A stretch of DNA of 45,820 nucleotides. Source: an uncultured bacterium. GTDB taxonomy: Bacteria > Bacillota > Clostridia > Oscillospirales > Oscillospiraceae. How positions within the stretch are numbered: position 1 is the first letter of the stretch; each line of letters begins with the position of its first letter. The stretch lies in NCBI GenBank assembly GCA_946056135.1, contig CAMGIN010000010.1, forward strand, positions 1-45,820. The letters are read 5' to 3'. A model generated the notes under the pieces. That model was given only the letters and a program-made list of their open reading frames with translations, was not told the origin of the DNA and did not search any database. Positions 14,305-22,212 of the stretch are shown here, one piece after another. The translations under genes were made by a program, and so were the position numbers.

Positions 14305-15284
14305 TGGCAAATGCACAGTACGCTATTTTACGATTTGCGAAATACAAGGGACCGGAGATCAGCGGCATTGAAGCGCATAACGAGCGCACCAAGGAGAAAT
14401 ACGCAAGCAATCCCGACATTGACCCGTCCCGTACACACCTTAACTTCCACCTTATCAAGCCGGAACGCAAATACAGGGCAGAATCCGAAAGGCAGATTGC
14501 AGAGGCAGGATGCCGCACACGTTCCGACAGCGTTCGTGTGGTGGAAGCTCTGATCACGGCAACACCGGAGTTCTTCAAGGGGAAGAAAAAAGCTGAAATC
14601 CGTGAGTTCTTCAATGAAGCGTTGGAGTTCATCAAGCAAAATCAAGCCCCCGAAACTATTATATCCGCTGTGGTGCATCTGGACGAGAAATCGCCCCATA
14701 TGCACCTTTGTTTTGTCCCGCTGACCGAGGATAAGCGTTTATGCGCCAAGGAGATTTTGGGCAACAAGAAAAAGCTGACCCAGTGGCAGGACAAGTATTG
14801 GGAACACATGGTAAAGAAATATCCCGATCTGGAACGTGGCGAAAGTGCCAGCGAAACCGGGCGTGACCACATCCCTACAAGGGTATTCAAGCAGATGGCA
14901 CGTCTGAACAAACAGCATGACAAGCTGGCGGAACTGCTCTCCGATGTGAAATTCACGAACTACAAGGAGCGTTCCGCACAGATTGCGGCATTTCTTGAAA
15001 AGTATATCCCCGATGTCGCCGCTATGGAAACGCAGATGAAGAAATACGAAAAGTTCTTCAGAACAGCGGACGGAAAGCAGAAGGCATTGGAAAAGAAAAA
15101 TGACGAGCTGACCGCTGCTCTGGAAAAGAGCGAGAAAGAAAGCACCGTCAAGAAGTTGCAGGAAATGCGTCTGCACAGCGATTACGAGCGTGTCAAGGGG
15201 ATTCTTGACCGTATCCCGCCGGAGATTATCCGAGCATATACACATCGTGACAGCAAAACGCAGGAGGTACACCATTATAGATAA
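14304..15284 (+). CDS. MobV-family relaxase (element B)
   Basis: This 326-residue protein starts at ATG 14304 (GGAGGG at 14291). The N-terminal A-N-A-Q-Y-A-I-L-R-F-A-K-Y-K and I-E-A-H-N-E-R match the Pre/Mob family. The H-x-H motif is S-P-H-M-H-L-C-F-V-P-L. The C-terminus is a charged coiled coil (about 220-300). It is expected to nick the MobV-type oriT. The nearest recognised oriT is at 9541-9568, some 4.7 kb upstream at the other end of element B. Confidence 0.85.
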   Translation: MANAQYAILRFAKYKGPEISGIEAHNERTKEKYASNPDIDPSRTHLNFHLIKPERKYRAESERQIAEAGCRTRSDSVRVVEALITATPEFFKGKKKAEIREFFNEALEFIKQNQAPETIISAVVHLDEKSPHMHLCFVPLTEDKRLCAKEILGNKKKLTQWQDKYWEHMVKKYPDLERGESASETGRDHIPTRVFKQMARLNKQHDKLAELLSDVKFTNYKERSAQIAAFLEKYIPDVAAMETQMKKYEKFFRTADGKQKALEKKNDELTAALEKSEKESTVKKLQEMRLHSDYERVKGILDRIPPEIIRAYTHRDSKTQEVHHYR

Positions 15285-15468
15285 CAGAAAAAAGGATGAA
15301 TGGAGCGGCTTTGCCGATTTACTTGCCAACTTAATAGAGAAATATGCGGCGGTTCTGGATATTGAAAATCTTCCGGAGCCGCCGATTTGTTTGGACAGCG
15401 AGAAAAAAGAAATTGTAAACAATTCCAAACTTTTTGCGGAATCTATTGAAAAAACGGACATTGCGTGA
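15274..15468 (+). CDS. Small hypothetical protein following the relaxase (possible ATT start), element B
   Basis: An open frame overlaps the end of the relaxase gene. Ignoring the long N-terminal part that is only the relaxase in another frame, the best initiation site is ATT at 15274, 6 nt after GGAGG (15263-15267), giving 64 residues. The product resembles the protein at 2382-2567 in the L-I-E-K-Y segment. Non-standard start codons in both copies suggest deliberately low expression. The recombinase promoter lies over the 3' end of this gene. Function unknown. Confidence 0.5.
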   Translation: MIDNRKKDEWSGFADLLANLIEKYAAVLDIENLPEPPICLDSEKKEIVNNSKLFAESIEKTDIA

Positions 15469-15524
15469 TATAATATACGTGTGATGAGTGTCCAAACCTA
15501 CTCTGAGAGTGATTTCGGAGTAGG
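15446..15524 (+). promoter_or_regulatory. Extended -10 promoter and hairpin leader of the element B recombinase
   Basis: TTGAAA (15446-15451), 17 bp, then TGATATAAT with -10 at 15469-15474. The leader has CCTACTC (15497-15503) / GAGTAGG (15518-15524) and, overlapping it, ACTCT-G-AGAGT. These two stems exclude each other. Confidence 0.65.
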
Positions 15525-15571
15525 GGTTACATAACGGTGCTGCATACGGCGGCACGAATGAGGATGACGAT

Positions 15572-17251
15572 ATGAAAAAAGACAAGATAAAAGTATATAT
15601 TTATACGAGAGTATCCACCACGATACAGGTGGATGGATACTCTCTGGATGCTCAGAAAGCCAGAATGAAAGCATTTGCCGAGTACAATGACTATGAAATT
15701 GTCGGTGAGTATGAGGATGCCGGTAAATCCGGTAAGTCCATCGAGGGCAGATTAGAGTTTAACCGTATGATGGAGGACATCAAATCCGGCAAGGATGGTG
15801 TTTCCTATGTGTTGGTGTTCAAGCTCTCCCGTTTCGGCAGAAATGCAGCAGATGTGCTGTCCACACTGCAAGTCATGCAGGATTTCGGTGTCAATTTGAT
15901 TTGTGTTGAGGATGGTATTGATTCTTCCAAAGACGCAGGAAAGCTGATGATCTCCGTTCTGTCTGCGGTTGCCGAGATTGAGCGTGAAAACATTCGTGTT
16001 CAGACGATGGAGGGAAGAATCCAGAAAGCCCGTGAGGGTAAATGGAACGGCGGTTTTGCTCCCTACGGATATACGCTTGAAAAAGGCAAGCTGTTTGTCA
16101 ATGAAGAAGAAGCAGAAGCAATCCGTATCATCTTTGATAAGTATGTGCATACCGACATGGGCGCAAACGGTCTTGCCAGATACCTTGCCAATCATGGCAT
16201 CGGTAAAATCCAAAGGCAGAACGGCAAGAATCCCCTGTTTGATGCGGCTCTTATCCGCAGGATACTGAAAAATCCTGTTTACTGCGGCAAGATCGCCTAT
16301 GGCAGACGCAGAACGGAAAAGGTGCATGGAACGAGAAACGATTATCGCCTTGTGGAACAGGACAATTATCTGTTGGTCGATGGTCTGCATGAAGCGCTTG
16401 TTTCTGAAGAACTCTGGCATGATGCGCAGGTGAAATTGGTTGCCCAGGCAAAGAAGTACGAAAAGGTCAATCACGGCAAGGATAACAAGGTGCATCTGCT
16501 GACAGGCTTGCTCAAATGTCCGATCTGCGGAGCCGGGATGTACGGCAACAAGAGTGTCAAGCACAAGGCAGACGGTACGAAGTACAAGGATTTCTACTAC
16601 TATGGCTGCAAGCACCGCACCATGACCCGTGGACATAAATGCGATTATAAAAAGCAAATCCATGAGGAACTTTTAGATACTGCCGTAGCAGAAGTTATCA
16701 CCAAGTTGGTGAGCAATCCGAAGTTTGCCGCTTTGATGCAGCAGAAAATCAGCATGAAGGTGGATACCTCGGCTATCGAGCAGGAGATCGCCAACTACGA
16801 AAAGCAGCTTCGCCAGAGCTATTCCATCAAGTCCAGACTGATTGAGGAAATTGATACTCTTGACCCCGATGATAAACACTACATCAAGCGCAAGGCAGAC
16901 CTTGATGATCGCCTTTACAAGATGTATGATAAGATCGAGGATACGGAGTCTCTGCTGATTGAAGCCAGAGCAAAGAAAACGGCAATCGAAGCGGAAAAGC
17001 TGACTGCCGATAATATCTACAAAGTATTGATTTACTTTGATAAGCTGTACGCCGTAATGGATGAACAGGAACGCCGACAGCTTATGGAGTCGCTGATCTC
17101 CGAAATCCATATCTTTGAAGAACGTAAGCCGAACGGACAATGGCTGAAATCCATCAAATTCAAGCTGCCGATCATAGAGGAAGATATGGAAATTAGTTTG
17201 GACAACGATACACAAGTCGAGACAGTTGTTTTGATGTCGCAGAGCAGATAA
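15572..17251 (+). CDS. Large serine recombinase (element B)
   Basis: This 559-residue protein has the resolvase domain (Ser15 in Y-T-R-V-S-T), a recombinase domain, a zinc ribbon (C-P-I-C-G-A-G-M-Y-G ... Y-G-C-K ... H-K-C) near 310-350, and a coiled coil near 375-470. It is a close relative of the recombinase at 2863-4809, nearly identical at residues 85-160. It ends with V-E-T-V-V-L-M-S and three more residues, whereas the other protein continues about 95 residues past the same block. It would catalyse integration and excision of element B. The start is ATG 15572 after GAGGATGACG. It lies downstream of its own promoter without the XRE gene seen in element A. Confidence 0.92.
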   Translation: MKKDKIKVYIYTRVSTTIQVDGYSLDAQKARMKAFAEYNDYEIVGEYEDAGKSGKSIEGRLEFNRMMEDIKSGKDGVSYVLVFKLSRFGRNAADVLSTLQVMQDFGVNLICVEDGIDSSKDAGKLMISVLSAVAEIERENIRVQTMEGRIQKAREGKWNGGFAPYGYTLEKGKLFVNEEEAEAIRIIFDKYVHTDMGANGLARYLANHGIGKIQRQNGKNPLFDAALIRRILKNPVYCGKIAYGRRRTEKVHGTRNDYRLVEQDNYLLVDGLHEALVSEELWHDAQVKLVAQAKKYEKVNHGKDNKVHLLTGLLKCPICGAGMYGNKSVKHKADGTKYKDFYYYGCKHRTMTRGHKCDYKKQIHEELLDTAVAEVITKLVSNPKFAALMQQKISMKVDTSAIEQEIANYEKQLRQSYSIKSRLIEEIDTLDPDDKHYIKRKADLDDRLYKMYDKIEDTESLLIEARAKKTAIEAEKLTADNIYKVLIYFDKLYAVMDEQERRQLMESLISEIHIFEERKPNGQWLKSIKFKLPIIEEDMEISLDNDTQVETVVLMSQSR

Positions 17252-17276
17252 AGTGGTATGGATGGAGGGCGGATTT

Positions 17277-17627
17277 ATGCTATTTCAAACGAAGAAAAAG
17301 GAAATTAAATGCTATCTGGAAAATGCTAGCGTACCGCTGTCTGCATTTGATGGCTTGCTCTCGGACTATATGAGTGGGGAATTGAAAGCCGGATTGTTGA
17401 AGCTGGGTGTTGAGAAACCAGAGATTCACATTGATTGGCTGGACGATTACCGGTGTATCGGAGTGCAGGGAAAGTATCGGAAATACTATGTAGAGCTTCA
17501 GGTAGAGAAAAATGAATTCAGCATTGGTTATGACGCTGACGAGCCTGATGATCCGCAAATATACCTGCTGGAAACAAAAGAACAGGTTTATTCTGTGCTG
17601 GAAGATATCTTGAAAAAATTGTCATGA
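17277..17627 (+). CDS. Hypothetical acidic protein at the end of element B
   Basis: The protein has 116 residues from ATG 17277, 8 nt after GGAGGG; the longer GTG frame to 17253 lacks a site. It is acidic with alternating strands, ending in a helix (E-Q-V-Y-S-V-L-E-D-I-L-K-K-L). I do not recognise a family; the shape is reminiscent of small immunity proteins, but that is a guess. It lies 26 bp after the recombinase and is followed by hairpins, so it is the last gene of the element. Confidence 0.6.
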   Translation: MLFQTKKKEIKCYLENASVPLSAFDGLLSDYMSGELKAGLLKLGVEKPEIHIDWLDDYRCIGVQGKYRKYYVELQVEKNEFSIGYDADEPDDPQIYLLETKEQVYSVLEDILKKLS

Positions 17628-18031
17628 TATGTTCTTGAAAACACGTCCGCTTGAGGCAGCAAAAAAGAGATCAGCGTAGATATGTTTCATTGGAATGAAA
17701 CTCTGATATTATGAACCATCCGAACAATAAAGCACACCGACCCGAGAGTTGGTGTGCTTTGCTGTTTGGATGGTCTGCGGATAACCGCCCCTTGTCAAAT
17801 AGACCAGGGAAAGCCCCTCGGCGCTGAGTTTCTAATAGGAACAAGGGCGGTGTCATACTGATATTCAATTAAAAACTTTAATTCGTAAGAATTGAAGTTT
17901 TTAATATGAAGATCATTATGAGACGGGTTTCTGTGATTTTCTTTCCCGAAAATCACAGAAACGGCAGCGTCGCCAGACGATGCCTATTTGATTAAAATTA
18001 TAGATTTTAATCAAATAATAGTATCAGATGT
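17628..18031. other. Hairpin-rich right boundary of the mobile island
   Basis: No gene. Inverted repeats in order: 17716-17738/17751-17773 (23-nt arms, a few mismatches); 17785-17795/17841-17850; 17868-17884/17889-17905 (one mismatch, 4-nt loop); 17928-17941/17948-17961 (14 bp, perfect); 17985-17998/18004-18017 (14 bp, perfect). GC content rises sharply after about 18030. Confidence 0.7.
17716..17773 (+). terminator. Long terminator-like hairpin after element B
   Basis: AAAGCACACC (17729-17738) pairs with GGTGTGCTTT (17751-17760), and the pairing continues outward to CCATCC/GGATGG. It ends the recombinase transcript. Confidence 0.65.
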
Positions 18032-19231
18032 TCACCTTGCCTTTATGCCCCATTCTTCTGCCGCGATTTGCGACGCCTGATACAGCGCCCGGGCTGTCTG
18101 GCCCCGGGTCATGACGGTCTCTGCCTCCAATGCGATACCGCTGCTGTTCAGTGCAGCCAGTGGCGTTTGGGCCCAGGCGGGAACGGAGCTGTCCGCATCT
18201 GCTATTGTCTGGGTGTCTGCCTCCAGATTCAGGGCGTTTTGCAGCAGGACGGCGGCTTCCGCTCCGGTGATGGGCTCCGACGCTCCGAAGGTATTCTGCT
18301 CCGGCAGCCCCGCGGTCAGACCGGAGCGCATGGCTGCGGCGAGATAGGGCTGGAGCCACTGGGGAATCTCATCGTCATAGCCGGTGTAGGTCAGTCCGTC
18401 GTCGGTGGGAATATCCAGCGCTTTTACCAGCATGGCGACGAATTCGCCCCGGGTGACTGCCTTCTCCGGGTTGAAGCAGGTGCTGTCTGCCAGGGTTTCT
18501 CCCACGAAAATGCCGGTGTTCTTCATCCATTCCGCGGCAAAGCGGCAATTCTTCCCAACCGTGTCCGTATACTGGGACGCCTCCGTGGGTTTGAGGATGG
18601 TAATGGTGACGGTGGCCTCCCGGGAGACCTTGCCGGCGGCGTCTGTGGCGGTGTAAGTGAAGGAGTCAATGCCCACCTTATTCTTCTTGGGCGTATAGGT
18701 GAAGCTGCCGTCGTCGCCGATGGTCACGGTTCCCCGCTTGGGGCCCCGGATGACGGCAAAGGTCATGCTCTGGCCTTCCGGATCGGTGACTTTCAACTTC
18801 CCGGTATTGGCGAGATTTTTATAGGTCTCCATGGCGGAATCCTCCGCAATGGGGGCCTGATTTTCTTTGCCCCGGATGCCAATGGCCAGGACAGCGCTGT
18901 CGGCTATCTTGTCCGTATAGATGGGCAGATATCCCACTTCGGCGGTCTGGTCCGTTTCCGTCAGCGTGGTTGCGAAGGTCATCTGGGCTGCCTGCTCTGC
19001 AGTCAGAACATCCCCGGGTCGCAGAACCCGGCTGCCCAGCATCACGGTGCCCAGGTCTTCGTCGGGCAGGTCCGTGATACAGATACCTGCGATGGCTTCC
19101 TCCCCGGAAAAGTCCTCCGAAGAAAAGCAGTAAATGCCGCCGCAGTCCACCTCCGCGGCGGAGGCGGCAGTGGAAAGTCCCAGAAAGCAGCCGACGGCTG
19201 TGAGCAAACAGATGATTCGGGTTCGGAACAT
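18032..19231 (-). CDS. Secreted S-layer-homology protein with an Ig/cadherin-like domain
   Basis: This 399-residue protein has a signal peptide (I-I-C-L-L-T-A-V-G-C-F-L-G-L-S then A-S-A-A), an N-terminal region of unknown fold, a cadherin/Ig-like repeat (about 130-210; D-G-S-F-T-Y-T-P and F-T-Y-T-A-T-D-A-A-G) of the kind found in tandem-95 proteins, then three S-layer homology modules (about 225-390; first one with V-T-R-G-E-F-V-A-M-L, last with T-R-G-Q-T-A-R-A-L). SLH modules bind pyruvylated wall polysaccharide, so it is a cell-surface protein. The GGAGG ribosome site lies in an 8-bp hairpin (19239-19267), which may limit translation. It borders the mobile island; its 3' end is close to the hairpin cluster. 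Confidence 0.85.
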   Translation of the reverse strand: MFRTRIICLLTAVGCFLGLSTAASAAEVDCGGIYCFSSEDFSGEEAIAGICITDLPDEDLGTVMLGSRVLRPGDVLTAEQAAQMTFATTLTETDQTAEVGYLPIYTDKIADSAVLAIGIRGKENQAPIAEDSAMETYKNLANTGKLKVTDPEGQSMTFAVIRGPKRGTVTIGDDGSFTYTPKKNKVGIDSFTYTATDAAGKVSREATVTITILKPTEASQYTDTVGKNCRFAAEWMKNTGIFVGETLADSTCFNPEKAVTRGEFVAMLVKALDIPTDDGLTYTGYDDEIPQWLQPYLAAAMRSGLTAGLPEQNTFGASEPITGAEAAVLLQNALNLEADTQTIADADSSVPAWAQTPLAALNSSGIALEAETVMTRGQTARALYQASQIAAEEWGIKAR

Positions 19232-19238
19232 AAGTTAC

Positions 19239-19267
19239 ATACCTCCATAATTCGTTTTCGGAGGTAT
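19239..19267 (-). promoter_or_regulatory. Ribosome-site-sequestering hairpin before the SLH gene
   Basis: In the mRNA, ATACCTCC (complement of 19260-19267) precedes and pairs perfectly with GGAGGTAT (complement of 19239-19246), which contains the ribosome binding site. The loop is 13 nt. Confidence 0.55.
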
Positions 19268-19317
19268 TGTTTGCCAATGGCGGAAAAATTATTCAGCAAA
19301 ATATCGTTTCTTCCTTC

Positions 19318-20079
19318 TTATATCCGGTAGAGCCGTTTGCCGTTCTCCATTGTAGCGGCCTGCACTTCCTCCACGCTGAGGCCACGGATTTGGGCTAATT
19401 TTTCCGCCATGCGGTACAGCCTGCCGGGATCGTTGCGTTTGCCCCGGAAGGGCTCCGGGGACATGTAGGGGCAGTCGGTTTCCAGCACGATCCGGTCCAA
19501 TGGAATGGCCTGGGCCGTTTCCACCGCTTTGCGGGCGTTCTTGAAGGTCAGCACCCCGGTAAAGCCGATGTACCAGCCCCGGCTGACCAGCCACTTGGCC
19601 ATCTCCGCCGAGCCGGAATAGCAGTGGAATACCCCGGTGACCTCCGGAAATTCCTCCACGATTTTGCAGCCGTCCTCATGGGCCTCCCGTTCGTGGACGA
19701 TCACAGGGAGCTTCCGTTCCTTTGCCAGCGCCATCTGGGCACGGAAAGCTTTTTGCTGAATATCTCTGGGAATGTCCTCGTAGTGATAGTCCAGTCCAAT
19801 TTCACCGATGGCTTTGACCTTGGGATTCCCTTTGCATAATTTCCTGTATTCCTCCAGGACAACCGCATCCACCTCGTCCGCGGCATCGGGATGGGAGCCT
19901 ACTGCAGCGTAGATGAAGTCGTAGCGCCGGGCCAGAGCGCAGGCGTTTTGAGAAGAAGTCAGGCTGCACCCGGGATTCATCAGCAGGCCGATGCCTTTCC
20001 CCGGCAGGGATGACAGTAATTCTTCCCGGTCTGCGTCAAAGGCCCGGTCGTCCATATGGGCATGTGTGTCAAATAACAT
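19318..20079 (-). CDS. tatD: TatD-family metal-dependent hydrolase (DNase)
   Basis: This 253-residue protein has the full TatD signature: D-T-H-A-H-M-D-D at the N-terminus, G-E-I-G-L-D-Y-H-Y, H-E-R-E, F-H-C-Y-S-G, and E-T-D-C-P-Y near residue 200. TatD proteins are TIM-barrel enzymes with two metals and 3'-5' exonuclease activity, cytoplasmic. The start is the ATG at 20079 behind GGGGAG. It is followed by the SLH gene and preceded by a HAD hydrolase on the same strand; gaps of about 50-90 bp allow one transcript. Confidence 0.93.
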   Translation of the reverse strand: MLFDTHAHMDDRAFDADREELLSSLPGKGIGLLMNPGCSLTSSQNACALARRYDFIYAAVGSHPDAADEVDAVVLEEYRKLCKGNPKVKAIGEIGLDYHYEDIPRDIQQKAFRAQMALAKERKLPVIVHEREAHEDGCKIVEEFPEVTGVFHCYSGSAEMAKWLVSRGWYIGFTGVLTFKNARKAVETAQAIPLDRIVLETDCPYMSPEPFRGKRNDPGRLYRMAEKLAQIRGLSVEEVQAATMENGKRLYRI

Positions 20080-20130
20080 GGGAAATCTCCCCTCCGTTGT
20101 CGGAAATAGAAAATGCGGCAGGGAAAAGCG

Positions 20131-20763
20131 CTACAGCGATGCCACATCCATCAAATCCGTAATGATGTACTCCTCCATACCGCTTGGTTCGCCGTAACCG
20201 TTTGGCGGGAGGAACAGAACCCTATGAATGCCCGCGTTTTTCGCGCATTCCATATCCAGGGGCCTGTCCCCAACGTAAAACGTATTTTCGGGGTCCAAAC
20301 CGTATTTCTCGAGCAGATATCGGATGGCGTCCGGCTCCGGTTTTCTGGGGAATCCGTCCTGGCTTGTAATAATCTCCAGGAAGAAATCATACAACCCCAG
20401 GTTTTTCAGCACTTGTGCAGTGGATTTTCCACGATGGGTAAAGACATAGTTTTCCGCGCCGCGCGCTGATAAATATTCCAGGATCTCTTTGGCATGGGGA
20501 ACAGCTGGAATATGCGCAATCTCTTTCCTGCTGATTTCGGAATAACGGTCCTTCATAACCGCAAACGGGATGCCGGTTTCCGCCTCCATACGCTGGATAA
20601 AAGAACTTACGGAATATCGGATTACATGTCTGTGTACATCCTCTTTGCCTGTTTGAATGCCGTATTCCTGATAGGTTTTCTGGAGACTGGATACAATGAT
20701 CTCATAGGAATCCAGAAGGGTACCGTCCAGATCCCAAATGAACGCTTTTCTCTGCTTCAACAT
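20131..20763 (-). CDS. HAD-family phosphatase (subfamily IA)
   Basis: The protein has 210 residues. Motif I is W-D-L-D-G-T-L-L-D-S, motif II is V-F-T-H-R-G, the lysine is in F-P-R-K-P-E-P-D, and motif III is V-G-D-R-P-L-D-M-E. The cap domain lies between about residues 17 and 85. This is a phosphoglycolate-phosphatase/beta-phosphoglucomutase-like HAD hydrolase; the substrate cannot be told from the sequence. Start at the ATG at 20763 after GAGGG. Confidence 0.88.
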   Translation of the reverse strand: MLKQRKAFIWDLDGTLLDSYEIIVSSLQKTYQEYGIQTGKEDVHRHVIRYSVSSFIQRMEAETGIPFAVMKDRYSEISRKEIAHIPAVPHAKEILEYLSARGAENYVFTHRGKSTAQVLKNLGLYDFFLEIITSQDGFPRKPEPDAIRYLLEKYGLDPENTFYVGDRPLDMECAKNAGIHRVLFLPPNGYGEPSGMEEYIITDLMDVASL

Positions 20764-20789
20764 AGTTTCCCTCTGAATACAATTCCGTG

Positions 20790-21269
20790 TTATCCCCGGT
20801 TGTCCAACAGCACTGCTGTCAAACAGCCGTCCATTTCCCTGACCCGGCTGTCGCCCAGGGAGAAATCCGTCTGGTTGGGATAGCCCCGCAGGCCTTCCCC
20901 GCTGAGCTTTGCCGCAGCCTCCTTCAGCACCCAGAAGGTCAGCAGGGCCCGGCGTTTGTCCTCCGCCGCGTCGAACTGAGCCCTTTCGCTGGGGGACAAA
21001 ATCTTTTCCGCCAAACGCAGATCAACAGGCCGGTCCAGCTCCTCCGCGTCGATGGCGATATTCGCCTTTGCCAGGACGCAGAAAGCGTGGCGGCGGGTGT
21101 GGGAAATGGAAAAATGCCAGGGACTGTTTTCAAAATAGGGCTTGCCCCTGGGGGTGGTACGGATCGGCGGCAGTTCCCCCCCGGTTTCCTGCCGGTACAG
21201 CTGCCGGAGCAATTGCCGTCCGGCTTCGTGTCCGGTTTGTCCGGCGAGGACGCAGGAGGCCAGAATCAT
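20790..21269 (-). CDS. 4'-phosphopantetheinyl transferase (Sfp-type)
   Basis: This 159-residue protein transfers phosphopantetheine from CoA to carrier proteins. The magnesium-binding motif I-A-I-D-A-E-E-L-D and the second motif F-W-V-L-K-E-A-A-A-K are both present, along with W-H-F-S-I-S-H-T. It is shorter than Bacillus Sfp (about 220 residues), a compact form. The start codon overlaps the stop of the upstream membrane-protein gene (ATGA). No peptide or polyketide synthase is in the window, so its carrier protein lies elsewhere. Confidence 0.85.
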   Translation of the reverse strand: MILASCVLAGQTGHEAGRQLLRQLYRQETGGELPPIRTTPRGKPYFENSPWHFSISHTRRHAFCVLAKANIAIDAEELDRPVDLRLAEKILSPSERAQFDAAEDKRRALLTFWVLKEAAAKLSGEGLRGYPNQTDFSLGDSRVREMDGCLTAVLLDNRG

Positions 21270-21808
21270 AGGGCGTCGATGATGTTGGGGTCGTCTTTCG
21301 GCTCCAAGAGACGGCGCTTGCGGATTCGTTCAACCAGCATGACGATGCCGATCAGCAGCACCACCAGACCGCAGATGGAGAACACCACCCGGGAGGTGGT
21401 CATGGGCAGCAGGATCAGAATCGCGCCCATGGCAGCTGTAACCACCGCCAGAAGTTTGCCCTGTCCACTAACGGACTGGAAAATGTCCTGGACTCCCCGG
21501 ATTGCCAGCAGAATGCCCACGAATCGGCCAACGCCTTTGGCCAGAACCAGCGGATTTCTAACCAGCCAGCCGCCTACCGCCAGGCAGACCACAGCGCCCA
21601 GCACTTTGCCTGCGGTTCCACCGGGACTGGCAATGGCGGATACGGCAAATACAATGCCCGCGATCATCAAACCCCAGCCAAGGACCTTCGCCACCAGTAC
21701 GGAAGCGGAATCCGGGAACAGCAGCAGCACCGCGCCCAGGACGATCAGCGCCACGGGAGACGCAAACTGGTAGATGAGCGACAGAATGTTATTCTTTTTC
21801 ATATCCAT
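21266..21808 (-). CDS. DUF308/HdeD-like membrane protein
   Basis: About 180 residues with six membrane helices arranged as pairs, the usual DUF308 pattern (L-I-V-L-G-A-V-L-L-L-F-P, then V-L-G-W-G-L-M-I-A-G-I). The C-terminal tail is charged and cytoplasmic. Start chosen at the ATG at 21808; an ATG two codons later and a TTG at 21820 are also possible. It overlaps the phosphopantetheinyl transferase by 4 bp. Function unknown; HdeD relatives are linked to stress. Confidence 0.8.
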   Translation of the reverse strand: MDMKKNNILSLIYQFASPVALIVLGAVLLLFPDSASVLVAKVLGWGLMIAGIVFAVSAIASPGGTAGKVLGAVVCLAVGGWLVRNPLVLAKGVGRFVGILLAIRGVQDIFQSVSGQGKLLAVVTAAMGAILILLPMTTSRVVFSICGLVVLLIGIVMLVERIRKRRLLEPKDDPNIIDAL

Positions 21809-21945
21809 CACAGCTTTCAAAAGAATTTCACCCTAAGTATAGCCGGATTTGGAGGTTCTGTCAATGATGGTATCTGCATTCCCATTCTTCCCGGCATATC
21901 CCTATCCTTTGCCGCATAAGCTGTCCCAGATAAGGAGGGATCGGC

Positions 21946-22212
21946 ATGGCGGAGGAACAATTGCCCCATAAATTACAACTGAATGAACGGCGGCAGCTGA
22001 CCATGACCGGAGTGACGGAGGTGGTCAGCTTCGAGGACAGCGCGGTGGTGCTGCAGACCTCCCTGGGAACCCTGATCGTCCAGGGCCGGGAGCTGCAGCT
22101 GAAAACTCTCTCCCTGGAAGGGGGACAGGTGGCGGTGGATGGGACCATCTCCTCTCTGGTCTACGAGGATCCACGGCCTGGCGGCGGCTGGCGGCACCGG
22201 CTCTTCGGATGA
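21946..22212 (+). CDS. yabP: Sporulation protein YabP
   Basis: This 88-residue protein starts at ATG 21946 after AAGGAGGGATCGGC. It has the YabP/YqfC fold pattern: H-K-L-Q-L-N-E-R-R-Q-L-T-M-T-G-V, V-V-S-F-E-D, and G-T-L-I-V-Q-G-R-E-L. The following genes are yabQ, divIC and yabR, the same order as in Bacillus subtilis. YabP is needed for spore formation. The stop overlaps the yabQ start (ATGA), so the two are coupled. Confidence 0.9.
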   Translation: MAEEQLPHKLQLNERRQLTMTGVTEVVSFEDSAVVLQTSLGTLIVQGRELQLKTLSLEGGQVAVDGTISSLVYEDPRPGGGWRHRLFG

